The notes: a model not told the origin generated them from the letters alone. DNA of 64,000 bases from Thermostichus lividus PCC 6715 (GCF_002754935.1 NZ_CP018092.1:2170001-2234000); one strand, 5' to 3'; positions 46,826 to 55,534 are shown, counted from the stretch's first letter. A program made the numbers and translations.

Positions 46826-48250
46826 ATGATTACATTGACACTTCTACATCCAGTCCAAGCAACCCCCGTCCAGAGCTGGACGTTTGACAGTGAAGCTGTG
46901 ATCCGCATTGGTCGTGCTGTGGATAATCATGTTGTCCTCTACAGTGCGGTGGTCTCGCGTCACCACGTTGAACTGCGGCGAAATGGGCTGCAGTGGGAGG
47001 TTGTCAACCTAGGTACCAATGGCACGTATTTAGATGGCAAACGGGTACAGCAAGCCCCGCTTTTAGATGGCGGTATCCTGCGGTTGGCTCGATCCGGTCC
47101 CAACATTCAAGTCCGCCTTAGCGCTGACCATCAACCTATGCCCCCCAACGCTAGGATGGCAACGATTCCCGAAACAGCTCGTACTGATGTGGAGAAAGGC
47201 ACCTACTCAGGGGAGGAGGAAGCCGTGGGCACCGACAATGCCGAACCCCCAGGCACCGCAGCAACCGGGATGAGTTATCAGGGCATCATTACCGAAGAGG
47301 ACGACGATGAGGAGGAAAATTTTGCGGTACAGGGGGAGTTACCGGCGCAACTATTAGCTGAGTGGCGCGCCCCTCCCGACTGTAGCCACAGCCGTGCCGA
47401 AGCTGATGATATATTCTGCATTGAGTGTGGCGTGCCCCTCAAGGTATGGAAGACCCTTGGCAACTATCAAATTATTAAAGCCTTAGGCCAAAGTAATACC
47501 TATTTGGGTTGGCGCAATGGCCAGACAGCAGTTGTCAAAGGGCACAGCTTGGCAGCCTCTAAGCGCGAAATTCGTGCCTTTCAGCGGCAAGTGCGGCAGT
47601 TATGCCAGATGAGCCATCCGGTTCTGCCTAAGTTTTGGGAGGGGTTTCAGTACGGCACAGACTCCTACCTTGTCTCGGAAATGGTCTATGGTCATTCCCT
47701 TAAGCAATGGATTAATGATCATGGCGTGATGAATGTTGTTGAAGCGAGCCGTTGGCTGATACCGATTTGCGATCTCTTGACGCTACTTCACCAGCAAGAT
47801 CCCCCCATTTTGCATTTGCATATTCGCCCATCCAACCTCATCCATCCCTATGTCAGCCGTGAGGCTACTAATGTTGTGCTGGTTGGGTGGGGCAAGGCAT
47901 CGGTGCTCACCTCAGAGTCTGGTACCTTTATTGGCACGGTGGGCTATTCTGCCCCTGAGCAGCAAGAAGGGAAACCGGAACCGGCGTCAGATTTGTACGG
48001 CCTTGGTGCCACTATTGTGTACTTGCTCACAGGGAATGAGCCAGACACCTATTTCCGCTGGGGTGCGCGGGAATACCGCCTGTATGCTGAAGATATTCCC
48101 CATCTTGATCCCCTGATGGTGGATTTAATTAACTGTTTGACTCACCCAGACCCGCGGGAACGTTATCCCAATGCCGCAGCTGTGAAGCAGCGGCTAGAGC
48201 AAATTGCGACTATAGCTATGCCTGCTCCGCCAGTTTCCAGTGCCCTATGA
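46826..48250 (+). CDS. FHA - zinc-binding - pseudokinase protein
   Basis: 474 residues. FHA domain 1-100 (RIGRAVDNHVVLYSAVVSRH, NLGTNGTYLDGK). An acidic linker follows (TEEDDDEEENF), then C186SH...FC198IEC201, a small zinc-knuckle-like site, then a protein-kinase fold from about 213. The ATP lysine is kept (VVKG, K238) and the APE motif is present (SAPEQ). But the catalytic loop reads ILHLHIRPSNLI instead of HRDxKxxN (Asp changed to His, Lys to Arg) and DFG reads GWG. So it lacks the catalytic and Mg-binding aspartates and should be a pseudokinase that binds partners. It converges with the kinase-TIR gene, with 33 bases between the stops. Confidence 0.85.
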   Translation: MITLTLLHPVQATPVQSWTFDSEAVIRIGRAVDNHVVLYSAVVSRHHVELRRNGLQWEVVNLGTNGTYLDGKRVQQAPLLDGGILRLARSGPNIQVRLSADHQPMPPNARMATIPETARTDVEKGTYSGEEEAVGTDNAEPPGTAATGMSYQGIITEEDDDEEENFAVQGELPAQLLAEWRAPPDCSHSRAEADDIFCIECGVPLKVWKTLGNYQIIKALGQSNTYLGWRNGQTAVVKGHSLAASKREIRAFQRQVRQLCQMSHPVLPKFWEGFQYGTDSYLVSEMVYGHSLKQWINDHGVMNVVEASRWLIPICDLLTLLHQQDPPILHLHIRPSNLIHPYVSREATNVVLVGWGKASVLTSESGTFIGTVGYSAPEQQEGKPEPASDLYGLGATIVYLLTGNEPDTYFRWGAREYRLYAEDIPHLDPLMVDLINCLTHPDPRERYPNAAAVKQRLEQIATIAMPAPPVSSAL

Positions 48251-48283
48251 TGCCGCCTCATGGAGGGGCAACGGCGTGAGGTT

Positions 48284-50866
48284 TTACGCGCGAAGGCGAT
48301 CGCCAAAATAACGGCGATACAGTTCACAGCGAACCTTAGCAAGGCTGCCATTCAAGCTAATTAGCCCCAAACTGTGGAGCTTAAAGCCAGTGGTTGCTTC
48401 GACGGTAACGCCACTCTCGCTACTGACAATATCGGCAAAGGCCGGTACCAGTTCTTGGCGTTGATGGAGGTGCCACCATTGTCCCCGTAAATGATCGCGG
48501 TACAGACCCGTTTCAGAGGCAGCGTTGGCCATGAGTTCCGGCCACGTTACATCGTTACGGGCTAAGTGGTATAGCGTGAGTCGAATTAAGTAGGGATGTC
48601 CCCCTACCAACTGCTGGAGTTCCTTGAGATGGTCTGGGTCTAGGTTAAGGCCGTGCAGACGGCTTAACTCACAAATTTGGTCGTGGTTAAACTCTGGTAA
48701 ATCAATGGCGAGGCCGACGTTAAAGGGGGACTGGTTAATATCGAGGGGGATATACACTTCCGTACCATGGACAACAATTAAGCGCAGATTGCGCCAAATG
48801 TCGCGGTTTTTCCCCTCCTCATGCCATGCCCGTAGTAGCCCGAAGAAATCACTGGCCACGTCAGGGTATTCAAACACGCGATCAACTTCATCCAAGCCCA
48901 ATACTAGGGGGCGACCCGCCATCTGGGTGCCGGGTTTCTGACAGTTGGGCAGTAGATATTCTTCAAAATAAGCTGTGCAGTTATACTTACTGCCAAAAAT
49001 ATCGTCCCAGTAGTCCTTAAGGCGGTTTTCTAGCCCCAGCCGCCGCCCAACTCCGGCACACAGCCAGCGCAGCAGCTTGTCAAGGTCGCTGAAGACGTGG
49101 GCATCAGCCAATTGAAAGCTCAACGGGACGGTGCCATAGCCCTCTTGGGTGGCTCGATACATCAGCCGTGCCATCAAGGAGGTTTTGCCCATTTGCCGGG
49201 GGGCTTTAATGCGAATGAGGGAACCGGGTTGTAGGAGGGTTTCGCGGCAGCGCTGCTCGATGGGAGGGCGCTCGATATAAAAGGCAGAGGCTACTTCTAC
49301 TTGCCCTTCTGGTAGTTCAGGTTCAGCCACCGGCACAGGGGCACCATCTCCCACTAGGGTGCCAGTTTGCCCTTGCTCTACAGCGGTTTCGTGAATCCCA
49401 TCACTGGTGGGCAGCACTGGATCAGCAGTGGCATTCACGAGGTCAAGGACTTCTTGAACTAGGCTCGCAGTGTCTGCTGGCGATCGCCAAAAGCGTTGCT
49501 GCAACCGATGCAAGTAGCCGCGTAATTCGTAGTTTAGGGGTAGGTCTAGGGGAAAGTTGACCCGCACCGGCAGGATGAACGGACGGCGATCGCTGCGCTG
49601 AGATTGCAGTTGCTTAACACTACGGACTTCTTCAAGTACCATCTCACTCTGGGCGGCGGCTTGGGAGAGAAGCAGTAAAAAGAAATCGCACTGCTTCAGA
49701 GCGTGATCAATGCGCTCTGCCCATCCTTCTCCCATGCGGATACTTTGGCTGGCCATAAAGGGATGATGCCCTGCGTTTTGGAGCGCTTCTTGCAGCGCCG
49801 TGGCCAGTTGCAGATCGGTGCCATCGCTGGAATGGCTGATAAATACGTGTCGTCCCCGAGGCGGAATTGCAGCGGTAGGAGCGGGGGTGCTGGGTAAGGG
49901 TTGGGGGGGTGGGGTGGTTGAGGCGATCGCAGTACTACTCGTTGAAGGAGCCGCGTTGCTAACCGGCGATCGCCAGAGGTCTTGAATCGGGGTTTTCAGA
50001 AAGGAGCCAAGGCGCTGCCAGAGGGATTTGGGAAGTTCCACCTGCTGCAAGCTTGCCAGTGCCTCTGCCGCTGTGGCAAAGCGTTCGTAAGGCGACGGAT
50101 GAATCAGTTTATTGACAAACTGGACGAGGCGATCGTTGATCGGATGGACTGGCTCCCAATGCCAGCAACCGTAGGGGTCTTGGGTGAGCTGCAAGGGATT
50201 TAACCCCGTCAACGCCTGTACAGCAATCATGCCCAAGGCGTAGAGGTCACTGGCGGGGCGAGGTCGCCCTTGGGCCTGCTCAGGTGCCATGTAGCCCGGT
50301 GTGCCAATGGCGATCGTTTGGGCGGTGGCGTCCCCCACCAAGGTGCCACCCCCAATAGAAACCCCCATTTCCTTGACCGCGCCAAAATCAATCAGGACAA
50401 GGCGATAATCCGATTGCCGCCGGATCAGGTTATCGGGCTTAATGTCGCGGTGAATCACGCCGCACTGGTGCACAAAGGCCAGAATTCCCAAAGCATCTTG
50501 AAGAAAGTAGAGGACTTCCGCCTCCGACCACGTGGCACCGGGTACGAGTTGCTGGCGCAAGACCTGTCCTTCAATAAAGTCTTGGACAAGGTAAAATTCA
50601 CTGTCTTCCTCAAAGTAGGCTAACAGGCGGGGAATTTGATCATGACTGCCGAGCCGTTCAAGGGTTTGCGCCTCCCGCTGAAAAAGAGAGCGTGCCAAGG
50701 GTAAAAAACTAGGATCGGTGCGTGCGGGTCGCAGATACTTGACGACGCATTTTGCCCGCACAGGACGGTGAGTGTCCTCCGCTAAGAAAGTTTGGCCAAA
50801 GTTCCCCGCTCCCAAGACGCGAATCAGTTTGTAACGACTGCCAAGGGTTTTACCAATCATGACCAC
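48284..50866 (-). CDS. Ser/Thr kinase - TIR - STAND-like ATPase fusion
   Basis: 860 residues. Kinase domain 10-280 with all key parts: K43, HRDIKPDN (139-146), DFG (160-162), GTPGYMAPEQ. A Pro/Ser/Thr-rich linker (300-336) follows. TIR domain about 338-460: GRHVFISHSSDGTDLQL, DFFLLLLSQAAAQSEMVLEE with E413 at the position of the NAD-cleaving glutamate. From about 520 an AAA-like NTPase: P-loop IKAPRQMGKTSL (K561), Walker B LVLGLDEVD, VHGTEVYIPL and GGHPYLIRLTLYHL. TIR plus STAND-like ATPase is typical of bacterial immune sensors; the kinase adds phosphorylation input. Function in this organism is not known. ATG at 50866 or 50860. Confidence 0.88.
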   Translation of the reverse strand: MVMIGKTLGSRYKLIRVLGAGNFGQTFLAEDTHRPVRAKCVVKYLRPARTDPSFLPLARSLFQREAQTLERLGSHDQIPRLLAYFEEDSEFYLVQDFIEGQVLRQQLVPGATWSEAEVLYFLQDALGILAFVHQCGVIHRDIKPDNLIRRQSDYRLVLIDFGAVKEMGVSIGGGTLVGDATAQTIAIGTPGYMAPEQAQGRPRPASDLYALGMIAVQALTGLNPLQLTQDPYGCWHWEPVHPINDRLVQFVNKLIHPSPYERFATAAEALASLQQVELPKSLWQRLGSFLKTPIQDLWRSPVSNAAPSTSSTAIASTTPPPQPLPSTPAPTAAIPPRGRHVFISHSSDGTDLQLATALQEALQNAGHHPFMASQSIRMGEGWAERIDHALKQCDFFLLLLSQAAAQSEMVLEEVRSVKQLQSQRSDRRPFILPVRVNFPLDLPLNYELRGYLHRLQQRFWRSPADTASLVQEVLDLVNATADPVLPTSDGIHETAVEQGQTGTLVGDGAPVPVAEPELPEGQVEVASAFYIERPPIEQRCRETLLQPGSLIRIKAPRQMGKTSLMARLMYRATQEGYGTVPLSFQLADAHVFSDLDKLLRWLCAGVGRRLGLENRLKDYWDDIFGSKYNCTAYFEEYLLPNCQKPGTQMAGRPLVLGLDEVDRVFEYPDVASDFFGLLRAWHEEGKNRDIWRNLRLIVVHGTEVYIPLDINQSPFNVGLAIDLPEFNHDQICELSRLHGLNLDPDHLKELQQLVGGHPYLIRLTLYHLARNDVTWPELMANAASETGLYRDHLRGQWWHLHQRQELVPAFADIVSSESGVTVEATTGFKLHSLGLISLNGSLAKVRCELYRRYFGDRLRA

Positions 50867-51004
50867 TTCTGCTACGTTGCTTGTTTGTACTGTAACCCAG
50901 TTACAGAGGGTTAGTGGCAGCCGCTCAAATTGCCTAATGGCTGTTGATATGGCTACACTGAGGAGTATTAACGAGTTAGACTTCAGCGGTTGACAAGCAT
51001 TGGC

Positions 51005-51577
51005 ATGGTCTTAATTTCTCCTTTACACTTTGCATGGCTCGATGGTGTGTGGGATGGGGTATTTTCCACCCAAGGCATCATGATTATGCTCCTGATGGCC
51101 TATGCCGGAGCGATGTGGCTGTTTCTCTCAAGTGCGCCCAAGGTGTTTACGGTTATGGTGTCAGATTTAGAGCATGCCCGCCAGTTTTACGAGCAGGAGT
51201 TACGGTTACCCGTTGCTGATGTGCCACTCCATTACTACTACAACTATGAGCAAACTTTGGGCATCGCCTCGATGGATCCGCTCTATGTGCCGTCAGCCCT
51301 GAGCTACAGCAGCCCCAAACGCCCCAGCCCCAGTGATGGGTTGTGGTATCAACTGAAAAAAAACACTCAACTGCACGTGATTGGCGGTGCTAGCAAGGGG
51401 GAGCGCAACCGCCAGCGCCATGTGTGTTTTGACCGCGAATGCTTAGAAATGATTTTGTTGCGGGTGCAACGTCGCCAACTGCGCTACAAAATGCGCAGCG
51501 ATCGCCCGTTGAACTTTTTGGTTAAGGACTATGATGATCGGGTGATTGAGATGGCTGAAATTACCGCACGACCATGA
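51005..51577 (+). CDS. VOC/glyoxalase-like protein with N-terminal membrane span
   Basis: 190 residues from ATG 51005 (a TTG at 50990 is possible). An N-terminal hydrophobic span (GIMIMLLMAYAGAMWLFLSS) is followed by a vicinal-oxygen-chelate fold: KVFTVMVSDLEHARQFYEQE (typical VOC entry), LGIASMDPLYV, GLWYQLKKNTQLHVIGGAS, RHVCFDRECLEMILLRVQ and FLVKDYDDRVIEMAEI. Metal ligands H and E may be present (LHVIGG, VIEMAE). Enzyme activity unknown. It overlaps murQ by four bases (ATGA), forming an operon. Confidence 0.75.
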   Translation: MVLISPLHFAWLDGVWDGVFSTQGIMIMLLMAYAGAMWLFLSSAPKVFTVMVSDLEHARQFYEQELRLPVADVPLHYYYNYEQTLGIASMDPLYVPSALSYSSPKRPSPSDGLWYQLKKNTQLHVIGGASKGERNRQRHVCFDRECLEMILLRVQRRQLRYKMRSDRPLNFLVKDYDDRVIEMAEITARP

Positions 51578-52512
51578 CAGAGCTTGAATCATTGCCCAGT
51601 CGGGGGCATTTGCTGACAGAGCAGATCAATCCTGCCAGTATCAATCTTGATCAGCTGTCGCCGCTGGCACTGGTGGATCTATTTAACCGCGAAGATCAAG
51701 CAACCTTGACGGCAATCGCCAACGCCCGCGATGCCTTAGCACAAACCATTGCCGAGACGGCCGCCAGACTGCGGCAAGGGGGGCGGCTCTTTTATGTGGG
51801 GGCAGGCACCAGTGGGCGGCTAGGGGTGCTGGATGCGGCTGAGTGCCCACCGACCTTTTGCAGTCCACCGGATCTGGTACAGGGGATCTTAGCTGGGGGA
51901 GAGTCTGCCTTAGTACGAAGTTCTGAAGGGCTAGAGGATTGCTATGCGGATGGGGTTGCCGTGGTGGGCGATCGCCACATCAATGGCAAAGACGTGGTGA
52001 TCGGGATTACGGCTGGGGGCACCACCCCCTACGTTCATGGTGCCCTAGATGCTGCTCAAGCGGTCGGAGCCTTAACCGTATTTATGGCCTGCGTCCCCCT
52101 TTCCCAAGTGCAACGCCAAGCCGACATTGATCTTCGTCTGGTCGTGGGACCAGAAGTTTTGGCGGGTTCAACCCGCCTTAAGGCAGGCACCGTCACCAAA
52201 ATGGCACTGAATATCATCTCTACGGGGGTGATGGTTCAACTGGGCAAGGTTTATGGTAACCGCATGGTGGATGTGGCTGTCACCAATCGCAAGTTATTGG
52301 ATCGCGCCCTGCGAATTCTCAGTGATGTAACTGGCATTGAGCGTCCAGAGGCAGCGGCACTGTTAGAGCGCAGTGGGCATAACGTCAAACGGGCCCTGCT
52401 GATGTACTGGAGCGGACTAGACGCGATCGCCGCTCAAGAACTACTGGATCAGCACCAAGGGCACCTTCATGCCGCCAAAGCAGCAGCTACCAAAGCTGGG
52501 GTGACTAGTTGA
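51574..52512 (+). CDS. murQ: N-acetylmuramic acid 6-phosphate etherase
   Basis: 312 residues, normal length. SIS-domain signatures: LFYVGAGTSGRLGVLDAAEC, PPTF, GDRHINGKDVVIGITAGGTTPYV, GSTRLKAGTVTKMALNIIST and GKVYGNRMVDVAVTN. MurQ cleaves the lactyl ether of MurNAc-6-P to GlcNAc-6-P for wall recycling; NagA at 62.8 kb could take the next step. Coupled to the VOC gene upstream. Followed by the decayed element A copy 3. Confidence 0.96.
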   Translation: MTELESLPSRGHLLTEQINPASINLDQLSPLALVDLFNREDQATLTAIANARDALAQTIAETAARLRQGGRLFYVGAGTSGRLGVLDAAECPPTFCSPPDLVQGILAGGESALVRSSEGLEDCYADGVAVVGDRHINGKDVVIGITAGGTTPYVHGALDAAQAVGALTVFMACVPLSQVQRQADIDLRLVVGPEVLAGSTRLKAGTVTKMALNIISTGVMVQLGKVYGNRMVDVAVTNRKLLDRALRILSDVTGIERPEAAALLERSGHNVKRALLMYWSGLDAIAAQELLDQHQGHLHAAKAAATKAGVTS

Positions 52513-52548
52513 AATGGCTCTAAAACTTGTCCTAGAATAGGGAATTTT

Positions 52549-53175
52549 TGGTAGTCCCGCACTAAAGTAGGGGGTGGAAAAGCCGTAAAGCGGTGTTAGT
52601 CGCCAATTGATGTTATAGGAGTGATGTGGGCGGGCTAAAACCCCTCCGCTTTAGCGAGGGGATACAGCCAACTCAGGGGGCTTTAGCCCTCTCTATGTGT
52701 TAAACTAGAGACGTGGAAAGTAGGCGTATCAACTACGCGAAGAAACATCCTAGTACGGAGAAATCCCGGCAAGTAAGTCACTACCGCTTTGGCGGCAAGC
52801 CTAAACCACTGCAAGCAATGGCAGGATGTTGAGCGTATCGAATTGGCTAGTGTTGAAAAGCGCGAAACCACGAACCGAAACATAAACGTAGTCCCAATAG
52901 CAGAAATGCTTGAGGTGAGTAGGGGGTCTTTGACTGCCCCCACCCGCATTAAGTTGTGGGTGACAGCTCAAGGGAAAAGCGAAGCAACGCGGCTTCAGCC
53001 CGTTGCGTAGCATCCTTTGGGAATCCCCTCTCTTTCAAGGAGGGGAGAAGTCAATCCGATACTAATCGCTAAAAACTTGGTGAAAAACCCAACCGGCGGT
53101 ATTAGTAAACGGTATCCGTAAAAAGTAAGCAGAACCCTAGGGTTTAGCCTTGAGGAACTGTGTAGCGGTGGCTTG
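52549..53175 (+). mobile_element. Element A, copy 3: decayed, interrupted by element B
   Basis: The left part at 52549-52612 (TTGGTAGTCCCGCAC...GGGGTGGAAAAGCC) matches copy 1 from about 7192. The rest at 53055-53175 carries CTTGGTGAAAAACCCAA, AAGTAAGCAGAACC and GAGGAACTGTGTAG. Between them lies a complete element B (52613-53054). The right-end hairpin and the TCAA tip are missing, and many substitutions are seen, so this is the oldest of the three A copies. Confidence 0.65.
52613..53054 (+). mobile_element. Element B, copy 1: 442-bp non-autonomous IS200/IS605-like element
   Basis: Starts TTATAGGAGTGATG and ends GGAGAAGTCAA. Left hairpin CCCCTCCGC-TTTA-GCGAGGGG; right end GGAATC, hairpin CCCCTC...GAGGGG, AAGTCAA. 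Just inside lies a strong stem (GCAACGCGG / CCCGTTGC) suggesting a structured RNA. By eye it is identical to copy 2. The 88- and 73-codon ORFs inside have no recognisable domain. It sits in element A copy 3. Confidence 0.8.
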
Positions 53176-53182
53176 AGTGCTA

Positions 53183-53986
53183 TTAGCGCTGTTGGCGCAA
53201 AAAATCAAGCCGCCCTTGACACCGTTGATCCGTTGGCTCAAGACGCAGAACGTATTCATAGTGGGCGATCGCCGAGTTTACATCTCCCAGTTGCTCTTCG
53301 ATCCATGCCAAATTGCGGTAATAATTGAGTTCTGTTGGCACAAGGGCAATGAGCTTGATGAGTGTCTCACGAGCAGCGGCTAACTGGTTGGTTAGGTACA
53401 GTGCCAAGACTAATTTGGCATAGGGCTTAGGCGCCTCTGGTGCCGCAGCAATAGCGTTTTTTAGTTTTTGAATAGCTTTGCCTAGGGTTTGCTGCTGTTC
53501 GGTCGAAAGCGCCAGCCGCAGATGGGCGATTGACCACAGCAGCATATTTTCATTCAAACTCACAGGCGTGGCCTGAGCAGATGCCGTTGTCACAGGAGAG
53601 ATACCGGCATTTAGCAATTTTTGAACACGTTTCACCAACTCCTGTGGTGTCACTGGCTTAGTAATGTAGTCCACAGCACCTACCCCCCGAGCGCGAATAC
53701 GGTGCACCGGATCATCTTTGGCCGTTAACATCACAATTGGCACGTGTTCAAGACTGGGCGATCGCCGTAACTGACGGCAAATTTCGTAGCCATCCACCCC
53801 AGGTAAATTAATATCCAGCAGAATTAAGTGTGGTGGCTCAGCAATGAGGCGAGGAACCGCAGCCGCAGGATCGGTCAGCGTCAGGACTTGGTAACCAGAC
53901 CGTTCTAAAATCAAAGAGACTTGGCGCTGTACCGTACGGCTATCGTCAATACAGGCAATCAAAGGACGTTGCTGCCTCCGAACCAT
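53183..53986 (-). CDS. Response regulator with C-terminal TPR repeats
   Basis: 267 residues. The receiver domain has acidic D14/D15 (CIDDSRTV), phospho-acceptor D58 (LILLDINLPGVDGYE), VPIVMLTAKDD and the lysine in DYITKPVTP. After a linker there are TPR-like helices (YAKLVLALYLTNQLAAARET, LNYYRNLAWIEEQLGDVNSAIAHYEYVLRLEP). There is no DNA-binding domain, so output is by protein contact; CheY-TPR proteins of this kind often serve motility or development in cyanobacteria. No kinase gene is adjacent. Its stop lies directly beside the decayed element A, so the 3' end could have been affected. Confidence 0.87.
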   Translation of the reverse strand: MVRRQQRPLIACIDDSRTVQRQVSLILERSGYQVLTLTDPAAAVPRLIAEPPHLILLDINLPGVDGYEICRQLRRSPSLEHVPIVMLTAKDDPVHRIRARGVGAVDYITKPVTPQELVKRVQKLLNAGISPVTTASAQATPVSLNENMLLWSIAHLRLALSTEQQQTLGKAIQKLKNAIAAAPEAPKPYAKLVLALYLTNQLAAARETLIKLIALVPTELNYYRNLAWIEEQLGDVNSAIAHYEYVLRLEPTDQRCQGRLDFLRQQR

Positions 53987-54166
53987 ACTGCCACCTCACT
54001 TTGGAACAAACACAACAGTTGAATGCTTTGTATCGTATCTAACTATCTTGGTCAAAAGCGTGATGTTGTTCGCTCGCTGATGTGATCCTTGTCACCTCCG
54101 TAGAGGCCTTAAAACAGGCTGTCGTAGTGCTCAAGCAGATCAAAATTAGGTTAAACTAGTAAAGCT

Positions 54167-54248
54167 GCGGACGTGGCGGAATTGGCAGACGCGCTAGATT
54201 TAGGTTCTAGTACCGCAAGGTGTGTGGGTTCAAGTCCCTCCGTCCGCA
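54167..54248 (+). tRNA. tRNA-Leu (anticodon TAG)
   Basis: 82 bases with a long variable arm typical of class II. Acceptor GCGGACG/CGTCCGC with A as discriminator, D arm with GGCGGAATTGGCAGACGC, anticodon stem CTAGA/TCTAG with loop TTTAGGT (anticodon TAG, codon CUA), T arm TGGGTTCAAGTCCC. A -10-like TAAACT (54152-54157) lies ten bases before. Confidence 0.95.
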
Positions 54249-54252
54249 TTCT

Positions 54253-54278
54253 TAAAAAAAATGGGGGCAACGCCCCCA
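54253..54278 (-). terminator. Rho-independent terminator of the DUF5132-like gene
   Basis: On the minus strand GGGGGCGTTGCCCCC is followed by ATTTTTTTTAAG: a GC-rich stem plus a run of eight T. It lies 48 bases after the stop of the gene at 54326 and ends just outside tRNA-Leu. Confidence 0.8.
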
Positions 54279-54325
54279 CTCTAAACATGCATATTCAACT
54301 ATTCGAATTATTGGTATGGTATGAG

Positions 54326-54637
54326 CTAGCTAATCGTGACCTCCCGTGGTTCTTCAGGGCTACCCGCATTCGCTTTTTGTTCCATCATTTCTGAGCGAGC
54401 CTCAGCCACAAGGTCTTGAAAAGACTCACTGGCTTCGGCAACTGCAGTTTGGGCTTTCTCATAGGTCTCAAACGCCCACATCAAGCCGGACTTGGCAGCA
54501 TTGCGAGCCTGTTCGGTGAGATTATGACCTGTCATTGAATCCACAGCCCCCACTACAGGAGCAACGGCAACTGCCCCCACACCCAATGCAAGGACAGTCA
54601 GTGGCTCTAAACCAAGCAATAGGGCTTCAAACTCCAT
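54326..54637 (-). CDS. Small membrane-associated protein, DUF5132-like
   Basis: 103 residues from ATG 54637 (MEFEALLLGLEPLTVLALGV), with GGAGG ten bases before. A longer frame from 54682 would overlap the likely -10 TATGAT. A hydrophobic N-terminal span (LTVLALGVGAVAVAPVVGAV) precedes an amphipathic helix (EQARNAAKSGLMWAFETYEK, TAVAEASESFQDLVAEARSE), like the DUF5132 proteins of cyanobacteria. Function unknown. It ends in a good terminator. Confidence 0.7.
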   Translation of the reverse strand: MEFEALLLGLEPLTVLALGVGAVAVAPVVGAVDSMTGHNLTEQARNAAKSGLMWAFETYEKAQTAVAEASESFQDLVAEARSEMMEQKANAGSPEEPREVTIS

Positions 54638-54714
54638 GCTGCGGCATCCTCCAAAAGCAATGTAAAGGCAAGAACATCGCACCCATCATAGCAAACCCTA
54701 GTGAAGTGCAATGG

Positions 54715-54968
54715 CCTAGTATGGATCAATCGTCGGACTGCCCTCGTTATGCAGTCCTGAGCCAAGAACAGCGACAGACGCTCCCAATGCAAGCATATAG
54801 GGTGTTGCTGGATGTGGCTATGAATTGCCCTCATTCCCAACCCTTGTATCTTAAAACTAGAGAGACAGACCGTCACCCCTTAGATGCGAGACATCGTGGA
54901 GAAGCTAGGGTCATCTCTCTGATGCAACAGGTCAAACTCGAATCATCGGTTGGGACAGTAGAACCCGC
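54715..54968 (+). other. Upstream non-coding part of the IS110 remnant
   Basis: About 250 bases before the transposase start have no credible gene and probably form the element's left end. In IS110 elements this stretch encodes the bridge RNA that pairs with donor and target DNA. Short inverted parts such as GGACTGCC... and CAGTCC (54735-54766) fit a hairpin, but the RNA cannot be proven by eye. Confidence 0.4.
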
Positions 54969-55534
54969 ATGACGCAAGATGGATTGGCATTGATGTGTGT
55001 AAGCGGTGGCTAGATGTACATCTACGCCCCCAGAAGCAGAGTTTTCGCGTGAGCAACACCGCGAGTGGGATTCGCGAACTTCTGACTCACCTGTGTCCGC
55101 CTGAGGCGGTCGCTCGGGTGATTCTAGAATCCACTGGCGGCTATGAGCGGTCAGTGGCGTTGGTGCTGTCCACGCTAGCCTATCCCGTGGTCGTGATTAA
55201 TGCTCGGCAAGCGCGAAACGTTGCCAAAGCTGCCAATCAACTGGCTAAAACCGATCCGGTCGATGCCGCGATTTTAGCCTAGTTTGGCGAAGCGATGAAA
55301 CCGCCGATTCGGCCATTGGCCAGCGAAGCGGACGCAGAACTTCAGGACTTGGTCACCCGCAGGCGGCAACTGGTAGACCTCCTGACTGCTGAACAAAACC
55401 GCTTGTCAGGCTTACGCGGAACAGCCCAAGCAGATATAGCAGCTCACATTGCATGGCGCAAAGACCGCATTCAGCAACTAGACGAGCAGATCGACACCCA
55501 AATCCATCCATGTCAGAGGGACTACGCCTTTTGA
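54969..55534 (+). pseudogene. IS110-family transposase, truncated and mutated
   Basis: MTQD at 54969 shifts frame after one lost base near 54980 and continues as IGIDVCKRWLDVHLRPQ, VILESTGGYERSVALVL, VVVINARQARNVAKAANQLA and KTDPVDAAILA, the N-terminal DEDD (RuvC-like) domain of IS110 enzymes. TAG at 55280-55282 replaces the expected Arg, then FGEAMKPPIRPL, LQDLVTRRRQLVDLLTAEQN and a coiled part go on to 55534. The C-terminal serine domain is absent. So it is dead by frameshift, nonsense mutation and truncation. Confidence 0.82.

Noticed and set aside
52683-53013. Open frames of 88, 73 and 70 codons repeated inside element B (also at 58915-59245 and 62010-62340)
   Set aside because: They occur only because the element is repeated, overlap each other on both strands, lack known motifs and lie over the probable RNA stems.
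54535-54972. 145-codon ORF before the IS110 relic
   Set aside because: It overlaps the start of the DUF5132-like gene on the other strand and the presumed bridge-RNA region, without similarity to proteins.
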